DNA of 64,000 bases from Xanthomonas fragariae (lineage in GTDB: Bacteria > Pseudomonadota > Gammaproteobacteria > Xanthomonadales > Xanthomonadaceae). The stretch covers positions 124,001-188,000 of the forward strand of contig NZ_LT853882.1 of assembly GCF_900183975.1 (NCBI RefSeq). Direction: 5' to 3'. The notes beneath the pieces are model-generated. The model saw only the letters and a list, made by a program, of their open reading frames with translations, had not been told where the DNA came from and searched no databases. Shown piece after piece: positions 15,225 through 24,296 of this stretch (positions within the stretch are counted from its first letter, which is position 1; the number at the start of each line of letters is the position of its first letter). The position numbers were made by a program, and so were the translations under genes.

Positions 15225-16731
15225 GCCGCCCCTGAAAAACCCCAACCACCCAACGACCGCAAGGCCTTGATGTCTGCACCGGCGTGCCAGAACTACCGGT
15301 GTTCGCTACGCTGAAGGCTGGTTTCTGGCAATTTTCAGTCATGCGTACACGCCGTCCTGCTGCCGAGCACATGCCTGCCGACGAGTTGTTTCGTTCGCTG
15401 CTGGAGAACCAGATCGATCTGCGTCATCCGCTGGCGCGGCTGAGCCAACGGATGCCGTGGACGGCGTTGGAGCAAGCACTTTCATCGCGCTTGCCGGCCA
15501 CCCAGGCCGGTGGCGGCCGGCCGGCATTGCCGGTGCGACTGATTGCCGGTTTGCTCTACCTCAAACACGCCTACGACCTGTCCGATGAAGCGGTGTGCGA
15601 GCGCTGGCTGGAGAATCCGTACTGGCAGTTCTTCACCGGTGAGGTCGTGTTCCAGACGCGTTTGCCGTGCGATGCCAGCTCGCTGACGCGCTGGCGGCAG
15701 CGCCTGGGTGAGGCCGGGATGGAAGAGCTGCTGGCGCACACCATCAACGCCGCGCATGCGATGCAGGCGGTGGACGCACGCGAGTTGTCGCGGGTGATCG
15801 TGGACACCACGGTGCAGGAAAAGGCGATCGCCTATCCGACCGACAGCCGTTTGCTGGAGGTGGCACGCAAGAAGCTGGTGTTACTGGCCAAGCGGCACGG
15901 CATCGGATTGCGGCAGAGCTACGCGCGGCAAGGCCCGGCCCTGAGCCGCAAGGCAGGTCGGTATGCGCATGCGCGCCAGTTCAAGCGGATGTGGCGCATC
16001 CTGCGACGTCAACGCACAGTGCTGGGACGGCTCATGCGCGACATCCAACGCAAACTCGATCAGGTAAACACCGGCGTGCGCGAGCACATCGCTATCTGGC
16101 TGGAACGTGCGCAACGGCTGTGCACGCAGCGTCCGAAGGACAAACAAAAACGGTACGCATTGCATGCCCCGGAAGTGGAATGCGTCGGCAAGGGCAAGGC
16201 GCGTCAAGCGTACGAATTCGGCGTCAAGGTCGGCATTGCAGTCACCGCCTGCAAGGGATTGGTCGTGGGTGCGCGCAGCTTCCCGGGCAACCCGTACGAC
16301 GGCGATACCTTGGCCGAGCAGCTGGAGCAGACACGCGGGTTGCTGCAGGATGTGAGCGTAGAACCGACGGTGGCGATCGTGGACCTGGGCGATCGCGGGC
16401 GCGAGGTCGATGTGGCGTGCAGGTCCTGCATCGCGGCAAGGCCAAGACGCTGACGCGACGGCAATGGCGCTGGATCAAGCGACGGCAGGCGGTGGAGCCG
16501 GTGATCGGACATCTGAAAGACGACTGCCGGTTGCGTCGCTGCAGGCTGAAAGGTGCCCAAGGCGATGCGCTGCACGTGCTCGGCTGCGCCGCCGGCTACA
16601 ACCTGCGCTGGCTGCTGCGCTGGATCGCGTTTTTGCGTGCCTGGATGCGGGCGATGAGATGGTCATCCTTGAGCACCGTGCCGCTGTCACCGACGGCACT
16701 TGGCGCTTGAAGGGGATTTTTCAGGGACGAC
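15225..16731 (+). mobile_element. IS5-family insertion sequence (IS1478-like)
   Basis: The element is bounded by imperfect terminal inverted repeats, left GCCGCCCCTGAAAAACCCC and right (reverse complement) GTCGTCCCTGAAAAATCCCC. It encodes one transposase. It lies downstream of cellulase 2. No clear target-site duplication was seen, so it may have arrived or been rearranged long ago. The IS1478 assignment is from memory of the transposase sequence and should be confirmed by ISfinder. Confidence 0.75.
15341..16710 (+). pseudogene. IS5-family transposase, frameshifted
   Basis: DDE transposase with the N-terminal IS5-type domain (HPLARLSQRMPWTALEQAL, LLYLKHAYDLSDEAVCERWL) and a catalytic D in VIVDTTVQEKAI. 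The frame breaks near 16411, where TGTG stands instead of TG. Removing that two-base duplication restores VDGVQVLHRGK and the C-terminal RRQAVEPVIGHLK, which holds the catalytic glutamate. The first frame stops at 16453 and the second runs to 16710. The copy is therefore probably inactive unless the slip is programmed. Confidence 0.8.
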
Positions 16732-16842
16732 TCAATATCAGGCCGAAAAGTGAGCCCGGCCACGTGTGAATGCAATGCAGTTTGCATAGTGGTTCTTTAT
16801 CAAATGCGCCAAGCGATTCGACACAGCAGATGCATTGACTTA
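16732..16842. other. Spacer between two insertion sequences
   Basis: About 110 bp with no gene or motif recognised. It ends in TTA, the left target duplication of the next element. Confidence 0.4.
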
Positions 16843-17708
16843 GAGCGTCTAACAAAACCCCTTGAATCTTGTCTCGCCGGTTGCAAAATTGCGGACATGA
16901 CACGTCGCAAAGAGATCCCCATTGCGCTGTGGAAGCGCATCGAGCCGCTGATTCCGCAAGTGAAGCGTTCGCCCAAAGGTGGACGGCCGCGTATCAGTGA
17001 TCAGCAAGCCCTCAACGGCATCGTCTATGTCCTGCGCACGGGCGTGCCGTGGGAAGACCTGCCTATGGAGCTGGGCTACGGCAGCGGCATGACCTGCTGG
17101 CGCCGGTTGCGTGATTGGCAGGCCGCCGGTGTGTGGCATCGTCTGCATCAGGTGTTGCTGGCCGAGCGACGTTGCGCTCAGACGCTGGACCTGAGCCGAG
17201 CTGGTCTGGACGCCGCTAGCGTAGCCTCCCCCCGGGGGGCCCATATACCGGGCCGAACCCGACCGATCGCGGCAAACTCGGCAGCAAACGGCATCTGATC
17301 GTCGATCGCAACGGCATCCCCTTGGCGGTGTGCGTCACCGGCGCCAATCGGCACGACTCGGTCGTGTTCGAGGAGTTGATCGACGCCTTGCCGCCAATTG
17401 GTGGCAAACCAGGGCGCCCGCGACGTTGGCCAGACAAATTGCACGCCGACAAGGCTTACGACATCGACCGCTGTCGCGCCTTCCTCAAGCAGCGCGGCAT
17501 CATTGCGCGGATCGCACGCAAGGGGATCGCGCGCAACCACCGGTTGGGCCGCCATCGCTGGGTCGTCGAGCGCACCCATGCCTGGTTCGCAGGCATGGGC
17601 AAACTGCGCATCCGCTTTGAACGCCGCATCGATCTCCACTTGACGTTGCTCTCGCTTGCTTGCTCAATCATCTGCTTACGGCTTCTTCCTGGGTTTTGTT
17701 AGCCACTC
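16843..17708 (+). mobile_element. IS5-family (IS1031-type) insertion sequence, 866 bp
   Basis: Complete element. The left end is GAGCGTCTAACAAAACCCC and the right end, as reverse complement, GAGTGGCTAACAAAACCCA. It is flanked by a 3-bp TTA target duplication (16840-16842 and 17709-17711), which is typical of the IS1031 group. It encodes a single transposase that is out of frame in the middle. An eroded relative lies at 12996-13748. Confidence 0.88.
16897..17702 (+). pseudogene. IS5-family transposase, frameshifted by a TA duplication
   Basis: The first frame (16897-17298) carries the DUF4096-type N-terminal domain (LWKRIEPLIPQVK, GIVYVLRTGVPWEDLP) and the first catalytic D region. The second frame (about 17247-17702) carries LHADKAYD (second D) and VVERTHAWFAG (catalytic E). 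Deleting two bases of ATAT at 17243-17246 rejoins them as GAHTGPNPTDRGKLGSK. The slip lies next to a C7-G6 run, so either mutation, programmed frameshifting or a sequencing error is possible. Confidence 0.85.
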
Positions 17709-17775
17709 TTAGATAGATGCGGCGCACTAAGAATGTATCCGAAAATAGGTAACCTATTCATTCGAACCGCATGGT

Positions 17776-17913
17776 ATGTGGCGCTGGATCGAGATCACAG
17801 CCAAACGTGTAGCATCCTGGGCGGTAACCGATGAGTTCCGGCAGCGGGTAGAACCGCTGATTCCTGCTCGCCGCGGCGATCATCGCGTTCCGCAAGATGC
17901 CTTCGAGCGTTAA
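17776..17913 (+). pseudogene. N-terminal fragment of another IS5-family transposase
   Basis: A 45-residue frame (RVASWAVTDEFRQRVEPLIP) matches the start of IS1031/IS1405-like transposases and then stops after unlike sequence. No ends were recognised. It is a different lineage from the neighbouring complete IS. Confidence 0.6.
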
Positions 17914-17995
17914 TAAAATTTACGGATAATCTCTAGGCGCAGACTCCATGCAACTGTCTGTGTGCATTTCCCTCCGCCGTTGAAGGAGTCCTTTC

Positions 17996-18200
17996 ATGTC
18001 TGGTGTTCTTTCTCGCTGGGGAATCTCGTTCGTCCCCGGTGTCTGCTCATCCTGATGGGCCTCGTGCCGCTCACTCATGCGTGAACACGCGTAATCACCC
18101 ATGCCGGAGTCAATCTCTCTGGCGCCGAATTCGCACCTGCCAAAAAGCCGGGAGTCCTCAAATAAGGACTTTATGCATCGCCAACGTCTACTGTTTCATG
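17996..18200 (+). pseudogene. Third family-5 cellulase, truncated remnant
   Basis: The ATG at 17996 with a GAAGGAG site (17982-17988) starts what was a signal peptide region, now interrupted by TGA near 18055 and by frame changes. Downstream, ITHAGVNLSGAEFAPAKKPGVLK aligns with YAGVNLSGAE and SGAEFNSRKKPGTLYKDYTY of the two intact cellulases. A stop follows immediately and similarity is lost by about 18190, where an IS4-type remnant begins. Only about 60 codons of a ~357-codon gene remain. Confidence 0.75.
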
Positions 18201-18700
18201 GTTCTCCTCACGGCAAAGCACCTATACGCCAAATCCGCTCCCGCACTGCCGCAGGCAGAGTGCACAGGCGTTGCAGCCATTCTATCGGCCAGTGCCTGAG
18301 CAAGGCCTCTCGGCCGATGCGTCGAGTAGAGCTTGCGTGTACTGTTGCGTGGAGACAACCAGTGGGCGATACCGGTGGATTAGCATCCAATCCCAGCCAG
18401 CCAGCTGGCGAATGCGGCCAGTGGATTGACCAGCAGCAGAATCTGCAGCCGCTTGCCGCGGCGGGTCAAACTGTCTTCCATCGCCTGGCCGTCGCGATCG
18501 AATTTCAGATCACGAAATGCTAGGTCGATCTGCATCCGTTGTGCACACAGATTGACCAATTGCCTTGCGCTGGCTGCCTGTAGCTGCGGGGATACAATCA
18601 TCAACAATGGCTCGCGCTCACGGGCTGCTGCCATCAGAGTCGATGATATACGTGAAGGCCAGGCCATCTTTGATGCCACCAACGCAGTGCGTAACATCCA
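18195..18700 (-). pseudogene. IS4-family transposase C-terminal remnant
   Basis: Two minus-strand frames, joined near 18385, give LCAQRMQIDLAFRDLKFDR, MEDSLTRRGKRLQILLLVN and RIGREALLRHWPIEWLQR. These are typical of the C-terminal third of IS4-family transposases, including the YREK-type region around the catalytic E. The N-terminal two thirds and both ends are missing. Confidence 0.65.
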
Positions 18701-18994
18701 GGAGTATCGGATAGGTCAGCGTGCCCAGCCGAGCCGTAGCGGCGTACTCGGACAGCTGGCCAGGCGAACTGGTTGACGGCAGTCAACCGACTTGGCGAAG
18801 CCCGTACTTCACCGCCGACCCCGAGAGCGCACCAGCGCCCCGACAGAATCGAGGCGTTGGTGTTTGCAAGCGTTGCGGTATGTCGGCGCTGTCGTTGCCA
18901 GCGCCATACCTCCTTGGTGAGGAGGCACGGAATACGCCAAGGTTCCCCGCCCGACTGCTCTAGCGGCGCCCGTCAACCGCCTCGACTACTCAGG
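18701..18994. other. Unassigned sequence between IS4 remnant and xopB
   Basis: About 290 bp without a convincing gene. Short frames here have no start context or family resemblance; probably further insertion-sequence debris. Confidence 0.35.
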
Positions 18995-20851
18995 TCAGGG
19001 CGCCGGCTGATGCTGCGTATCGGGCGTAGCCACGTCCTGATACGGGATACGTTCGGCCAATGGAGCCTCGCCATATCCGAGCATCCGGGCCAGCGCGGGA
19101 AGGGCCTCCAAACTGGCATTCATGCCGCTGACAATTGCTGACCCTACATGACGCAACAACTCGCTCCTGGGCGCCAACGTCCGATGCAACTCTTCTGCGG
19201 TGATCTCACGTGTTCCGCTTTCCATGTTCTGGCTAGCACGCGCAAGAATGGTTTGCACCACACGCGCGTGCTTGGCGTTGTCGGAGTCAAATAGCCCAGG
19301 AACTTGGACGCGCCCGCCAAGCGCCAATGCGTTCAGGGCGATGGCTTCGATCGGATTGAAGACGGTGCTTCGGAAAATACGCAGTACCTTTTCCGACAGC
19401 AATCCAGTGGCCTTTTTGCTGGCGATCAGCGGAATCATACCGACAATGGATGCCAGACCCATGGATTTGACAGCGGTGCTTTCACCCGGGGCAATATCCA
19501 GCGCATGGCGAGTCATCTCCTCAATCGCCTCCTTCGCGCCCATCCCCTCGCCGGGATGCGCGATCACGCCATCCTTCATGCTCTGGAACAAGCCAGCACG
19601 CATTACCTCTTCACTTTCCTTCACCTCGGGGGGAATACCGGAGGCGGCGCCGAAAATGGCCGCTTCGGTTGTCGCCGTGTTGGCCGCAAGATCACCGACT
19701 CTGGATTTGAAACCAGTGTATTGCAAGAGGTTATTGGGGAATGAAACCACCGACGAGATAGCGCCGGCCTTCATCGCCTTGGGGAGCAGGTCGCGCATGG
19801 ACCAATCCTGACCCTTCATGCCCTTGACGATTGCCAGCACACACATGGTGTCCATGGTCTCAATCAGCAAAGGAGGGACTGAATCGATTCCGGCCAATTG
19901 CAAAGCATGTTTACTGGGTGAGAAACCCTTGCCGAAGACGGCACTCTTAAGCACTTCCGCAGCGCCAAGCTCCCATGCCGAGCCGAGTATGCTGCTGACG
20001 CCAATGCTGCCGGCTAGTCCGCCTAACTGGAACTGCTTTTTGGTGGCTGCATGTAACAACTCTTCTGCGCCCAGGCGGACCTGTAGATCGTCGTCCCTTT
20101 CGAGTTTCTGGTTGACGAACCCTGCCAGGACATCGTCATTGGACGTAATCGTGGGAGCACATGAGGCAAGAAATGCTTTCGCGCTGATCTGGCTGCCATC
20201 CGGCGCCTCGATCAACGCGCCTGATCCAAATGCAGCGGCCCCCCGCTCGATAGCCTTGAGCAGTAAGGGAATATGAATGTCTGCGTTGATCTCCTCACTA
20301 ACCCGCTCCGACGAGTCGGCACCGGGCATCAGTTGCGCCGTCTCCACCGTGAAGGCGGCTTTGAATTCCCCAAGCGCTTTCTCCAGATCCCGACGCGGCC
20401 GTATTTCCAGCTGGACCCTGTCAATGCTCGCGGCCTGTGATGGAAGTGCCTGATCAGCCTGCACGAAAGATAGCAGCGCCTGCACAACTGGATGATCGGA
20501 AACAGCACGTCCCTCCTTCCTGTGGACCGATCCTACATGCACAGGTGGAAACTGCGAGGGTGGGCAGAACTTTGCCAAAGACGTAAGTAATTGAGTTTGC
20601 AGGTCGCCGCGATCAGTGGACTCGAATGTGTGCTCAGTACCAACCGGGATTGTTCGCTCCCTGCTGGCGCTTCGCCGACGCGGAGGTCTGCTGGTCGGCA
20701 ACCTGCCGTCATCGACCTGATGTTGACCGCCATGGCCGGGCTGGATGTCGTGGTCCGAACGCGAAGCGCCGTTGTCCACAGCATTAGAGGTGTGCGACTG
20801 CGCGTGAGCAGGTGACGGCATAGATGCAGATCTAGCAAGATTCGTTTTCAT
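18995..20851 (-). CDS. xopB: Type III effector XopB (HopD1/AvrPphD family)
   Basis: The 618-residue protein has a Ser/Pro-rich, polar N-terminus (about 1-85) as in type III secretion signals. It continues with the HopD1/AvrPphD core, recognised from PVHVGSVHRKEGRAVSDHPV, VQALLSFVQADQALPSQAAS, LGGLAGSIGVSSILGSAWEL, SMGLASIVGMIPLIASKKAT and APRSELLRHVGSAIVSGMNA. Length agrees with XopB of Xanthomonas (~613 aa) and is shorter than Pseudomonas HopD1. XopB is injected into plant cells and suppresses immunity; no enzymatic motif is visible. No perfect PIP box lies upstream; a lone TTCGC half-site occurs at 20964-20960. It is transcribed away from the xopP array, at the left edge of the effector island. 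Confidence 0.9.
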   Translation of the reverse strand: MKTNLARSASMPSPAHAQSHTSNAVDNGASRSDHDIQPGHGGQHQVDDGRLPTSRPPRRRSASRERTIPVGTEHTFESTDRGDLQTQLLTSLAKFCPPSQFPPVHVGSVHRKEGRAVSDHPVVQALLSFVQADQALPSQAASIDRVQLEIRPRRDLEKALGEFKAAFTVETAQLMPGADSSERVSEEINADIHIPLLLKAIERGAAAFGSGALIEAPDGSQISAKAFLASCAPTITSNDDVLAGFVNQKLERDDDLQVRLGAEELLHAATKKQFQLGGLAGSIGVSSILGSAWELGAAEVLKSAVFGKGFSPSKHALQLAGIDSVPPLLIETMDTMCVLAIVKGMKGQDWSMRDLLPKAMKAGAISSVVSFPNNLLQYTGFKSRVGDLAANTATTEAAIFGAASGIPPEVKESEEVMRAGLFQSMKDGVIAHPGEGMGAKEAIEEMTRHALDIAPGESTAVKSMGLASIVGMIPLIASKKATGLLSEKVLRIFRSTVFNPIEAIALNALALGGRVQVPGLFDSDNAKHARVVQTILARASQNMESGTREITAEELHRTLAPRSELLRHVGSAIVSGMNASLEALPALARMLGYGEAPLAERIPYQDVATPDTQHQPAP

Positions 20852-21486
20852 GTGCTCTCACTGATTTGGAAATGAATGAGTTCGTTTCGATGATGCGTTA
20901 AAATCTTAGATAGTGTAGGAAATAAAGATGTCATATCACCCGCAAAATTTCTTCTCGAAGCGAATGGAAGTCTTAATTAATCAATGATTTTTAAAGTGAT
21001 AAATGTAAATTGTTCACCTGAAATGTATCGAAATAGACTAAAACCCAAAGAAGGTCCGAACAACCACCCAACGTCTCGCAGTTTCAATCAGCGTTGTCTA
21101 GATAAGACGTGTAGTTGCCTTGAGTGGAGTCATTCATGCAACCTTTTGCGATTTGTCTAGCCGCCAAAGGCCGCATTGGCCCTTGGCAGGTAGCAACTGT
21201 CGGTGCATCGTTCATAAGATTGATCTGTCTATGCGCTTGCGAACAACAACTGATGCAATCGCCACGATGCGTAAGTGCTTGATTTTCAGCATGGACGATC
21301 GGAGCGTTCGATCGAAATTCTAAGATCGGCTAACAAAACTACTGCGCCGCCGCCAGGCGGGCGCGGCCGGTGCTCGGAATCCTCATTCATGTACCACGCG
21401 TACACTCCGGTTCCTCTGCGCCCACCTGACGACTGCTCGCCACGTCGTGAGTTGTTCCGACCCTCCCCTAGCGCAAGAAACTACGA
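20852..21486. other. AT-rich intergenic region between xopB and the PIP promoter
   Basis: 20,880-21,060 is much more AT-rich than the surrounding DNA, suggesting acquired sequence. Positions 21243-21305 resemble the region upstream of the MGNAC gene (34381-34443), sharing CAACAAC, GCAATCGCC and TTTTCAGCATGG. No complete gene was seen; open frames here lack start context. Confidence 0.5.
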
Positions 21487-21511
21487 TTCGTACATATGTA
21501 GATCACTTCGC
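21487..21511 (+). promoter_or_regulatory. PIP box (TTCGT-N15-TTCGC) with candidate -10
   Basis: TTCGT at 21487-21491 and TTCGC at 21507-21511, exactly 15 bases apart, match the plant-inducible-promoter box bound by HrpX. A YANNNT -10 candidate (CACCAT, 21543-21548) lies 31 bases downstream, within the known 30-32 spacing. It precedes the MGACCS frame and could also drive the xopP array, which has no other PIP box. Confidence 0.8.
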
Positions 21512-21581
21512 TTTTTTCTTTTGTGTGACGGACGTCTGTCGCCACCATATCAGCCGTATTCAATCATTGAGGTGGTATGCA

Positions 21582-21731
21582 ATGGGTGCGTGCTGCTCAG
21601 TCCACCGTTGGCATGGCACTCGGGAAGATTTTCATACACCGAAAGCTCTCCAGTCGCTTCGCCGCAAACCGGCAATAGCCTGGAAAGCGCGAGCAATGTC
21701 AGTCCGGCCGACGGCCGCTTACGTTGATTGA
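21582..21731 (+). CDS. Short MGACCS protein; probable truncated effector N-terminus
   Basis: A 49-codon frame starts MGACCS, a consensus for N-myristoylation at Gly2 with adjacent cysteines suited to palmitoylation. GAGG at 21569-21572 is a well-placed ribosome site (9 nt), and the ATG lies 71 nt after the PIP box. Those distances equal the ones at the MGNTC and MGNAC genes. The frame then ends early. Open sequence continues in other frames to about 22010, with Ser-rich stretches (SSPVASPQTGNSLESASNV; GPVSRSSSERSAQS) and a block GPVSGSLRLDMTQWDSDV. A longer effector gene disrupted by frameshifts and cut by the first xopP repeat unit is therefore likely. No family is recognised. Confidence 0.5.
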   Translation: MGACCSVHRWHGTREDFHTPKALQSLRRKPAIAWKARAMSVRPTAAYVD

Positions 21732-22013
21732 GCAACTTGAACCGCAGCGGGCCTGTGTCCCGATCATCCTCGGAGCGAAGTGCGCAATCCGAGGGCCGGG
21801 ATGCGGTGTCCGATGCCTTGAAGTTCGTGCGAAGGTCCTACTACAAAAAACCCCGCCTTAAATCAGGCAACGCGATGAACGCAAAGGGCGGGCCTGCTGA
21901 GGCAGGCCGCATGGCAAAGGTGACACTTGATGTTGCCAGCATCGGGCCAGTCTCAGGCTCTTTGCGTTTGGACATGACGCAGTGGGATTCGGATGTATAC
22001 GTCAGCAGCCCAC
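21732..22013 (+). pseudogene. Possible continuation of the broken MGACCS effector
   Basis: In one frame (from 21728) this reads SNLNRSGPVSRSSSERSAQS, FVRRSYYKKPRLKSG, then MAKVTLDVASIGPVSG and LRLDMTQWDSDVYVSS. That is protein-like rather than shadow sequence. At about 22014 it meets sequence homologous to the spacer found between xopP copies, so its end has been replaced by the repeat unit. Not identified. Confidence 0.35.
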
Positions 22014-22066
22014 ACCACGACTGCCTGAGAGCAGTGCTGTGAGCGCCCAGAGAAGGAAGAACTACC

Positions 22067-24244
22067 ATGCATCGCGTAGGAACGACCAAGCAGCGTTCTA
22101 CAAAGTTGGCAGAGTCGGTGAGCCTTGCCGCCGTGCCAGCAGATCCCGCAGCGGCAACAAGCAACTCAGTCGATGGTTCGGCCAGGCAGTCGTCGCAACT
22201 GGACGGTCTGTCTGCCAGGCCGACCAAACCTGTAAAACCGCGTACTGCAGGTTCGTCTGCTGCATTGCCTGGGCCATCACACACGGCTTCATCGCCCGCG
22301 TCTGACAAGCAACCGCAGTCGACGGACCCGGCAGACATTCTGCAAACAGCGCTGCGCAGGGTCGAAGTCTGGAGCGCTGTGCTTGCCAGCGATGATAAGC
22401 AGTGCAGTCAACCGGGGGCTGCACCACTGTTGTCCAGGGAGAGGAGGGTCGAGCTCTCGCAGAACGCCATGAAGTCTGCCCGCGAAGGATTGCAGGCCAT
22501 CGCTGATTTGAGGTTAGGGAACCGGCTGAGGTCAAACGACGCAGTGGAGCACGAAGCTACCTTGTTTACGATTCTCGGAGGGTCCGCTGCGACTGCTTAC
22601 GAAGCGCGTAGTGAACTGATAGAACACAAGTGGGCGCATCAATTTCGCGTCACCCAGCTCACCGAGTCGAGGCTCGACAACGTCACTGTGCGGGTGCCGC
22701 TGCACCACACTGATTTGGAGTGTCAGGATCCTGACGAATGGTACAGGTATCTGAGCGAACTCGAGAAGTACCGGTCAGCAATGGATGAGTCGCTGAGAAA
22801 CATGAAGAAGCCGGATGCACACGAAAAAATATTCACGACTGACTCCTTCACAATGAAGCAGATCAGGGCCGAACACGCATTCTGTCATGGAACGATGCGG
22901 TCGATCCGATGTCTGCTCGTGGATATCTATCGCATACGGCTGCTGCGTCAGGTCGAAGCCAGCGGCTCGCATGACGTCACGGCTCGATTGCACGAACTGT
23001 ACCAGGCCAAGAACTACCTCGGCGATACTGTGGTAGATGCTTTTACGGCTCTGAGCAAAGTCGTGACCGAGTCCATACGCCCATCGGAAGCCGGCGCTGC
23101 GTTGAGCCCGCAGCTGGTGGCACAGCATAAGGACGTCCTTGAGGACTATGCAGAACAATTTGGGCGCGTCGGTCTGGGGTTATGCCTGGACGTCGCTGCT
23201 CTCATCAAGGGTGACGGCGACGATAATATCTGGCAATCGATGCTCGATCTGGCGCAGGTATTGACCGAGTATCGACAGAGCGTGCTCGACCTGATCCGTT
23301 CCGTTGGTCCAGGAAAGCGTGAGGTGATCGCGCCGCCAGCGGCAACGATCGAGGAGCCGCCGGTGTCGAGGGCGCGGCAGAAATCAGCACGCAGGCATCG
23401 CAAGCCTGTTAATCGAACGGCCGCAGAGTCCAGCCTCGTCCCTGCGCCCCCTGCAGTCCCGAACGATACACGTACGCTTGCGCAGCAGCAGGCGGACATT
23501 GTGTTGAAAAAGTTTCCGCTGAAACGCGCGATGGTGACCGAGCTGGACGCAGATCTGATCCAGATCGCGAACAGGCTAGGGAAAGATACCGGTAGCGTTA
23601 ACGAGATGATGCATTGCTCCCGGCAGGACGCGATGATTGCCTTCACGTTTGTGCGGTCCTCGATCCAGGGATGGTTCGAAAAGGACCAGTTGCTACAAGC
23701 GAAAGCGAAACTGCCGCCGGGCGATGAGCGGATTGCCCAACTCAGCGAGCGGCTGGAACTGCTGGGCATGATCGAGCAGCGTGTACAGACCCGCGAGGCA
23801 GATGCGCTGAAGAGCGATACGCAGCCGCGCGCGCCGCATCTGTCACGCTTGCTGGAGATGCATCAAGTCGCCAGCGTGACCTCACCGACCCGGTTGCGGT
23901 CCGACAACGACAGCGGAGATCACGGCACTTTGTTCGAGATGCGTATCGAGCACGCGCCGTTGTCCAACGGCGAGCGCCCTGCGCCGTGGTTCGTGCACTT
24001 GCACACTGCCAAGCCGGTGACAACCAATGCCGTGCCTTCGCTCGACTACAAGGAATTCACCGCTGTCCATCTCAAGACCGCGAAGGAGAAGAATCTGGGA
24101 AAGCGCTGGGAGATGCTCATGCAAGCGCTCGGTAATAACGATGCGAAGGTACACCGATCCAAGATCGATTCTGCGTTGCTCGCCAGTTTGTTGGAAGTGA
24201 GGCGTGGTCGTAAATCCTCACCCGAGCAGTTTCCAAACCAGTAG
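22067..24244 (+). CDS. xopP: Type III effector, XopP/HLK family (copy 1)
   Basis: 725-residue effector of the XopP family, related to Ralstonia RipH (HLK) effectors, delivered to plant cells. XopP of X. oryzae is reported to bind and inhibit the ubiquitin ligase OsPUB44. The first ~95 residues are Ser/Ala/Pro-rich (secretion signal). The rest is helical and charged, and the family HLK triplet is at 668-670 in FTAVHLKTAKEKNLG. There are no transmembrane segments. The start is set by AGAAGGAA 7-8 nt upstream. Its middle block resembles copy 5 (TLFTILG, RYLSELE, RCLLVDIYRIRL). Its 390-725 region is closest to copy 4 (ARRHRKPVNRTAAESS, ELDADLIQ). The terminus is LLEVRRGRKSSPEQFPNQ. The nearest PIP box is 556 bp upstream, so it may be cotranscribed with the MGACCS frame. 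Confidence 0.88.
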   Translation: MHRVGTTKQRSTKLAESVSLAAVPADPAAATSNSVDGSARQSSQLDGLSARPTKPVKPRTAGSSAALPGPSHTASSPASDKQPQSTDPADILQTALRRVEVWSAVLASDDKQCSQPGAAPLLSRERRVELSQNAMKSAREGLQAIADLRLGNRLRSNDAVEHEATLFTILGGSAATAYEARSELIEHKWAHQFRVTQLTESRLDNVTVRVPLHHTDLECQDPDEWYRYLSELEKYRSAMDESLRNMKKPDAHEKIFTTDSFTMKQIRAEHAFCHGTMRSIRCLLVDIYRIRLLRQVEASGSHDVTARLHELYQAKNYLGDTVVDAFTALSKVVTESIRPSEAGAALSPQLVAQHKDVLEDYAEQFGRVGLGLCLDVAALIKGDGDDNIWQSMLDLAQVLTEYRQSVLDLIRSVGPGKREVIAPPAATIEEPPVSRARQKSARRHRKPVNRTAAESSLVPAPPAVPNDTRTLAQQQADIVLKKFPLKRAMVTELDADLIQIANRLGKDTGSVNEMMHCSRQDAMIAFTFVRSSIQGWFEKDQLLQAKAKLPPGDERIAQLSERLELLGMIEQRVQTREADALKSDTQPRAPHLSRLLEMHQVASVTSPTRLRSDNDSGDHGTLFEMRIEHAPLSNGERPAPWFVHLHTAKPVTTNAVPSLDYKEFTAVHLKTAKEKNLGKRWEMLMQALGNNDAKVHRSKIDSALLASLLEVRRGRKSSPEQFPNQ

Positions 24245-24296
24245 TGGCGACTGCCTGAAAGCAGTGCTGTGAGCGCCCAGAGAAGGAAAAACTACC

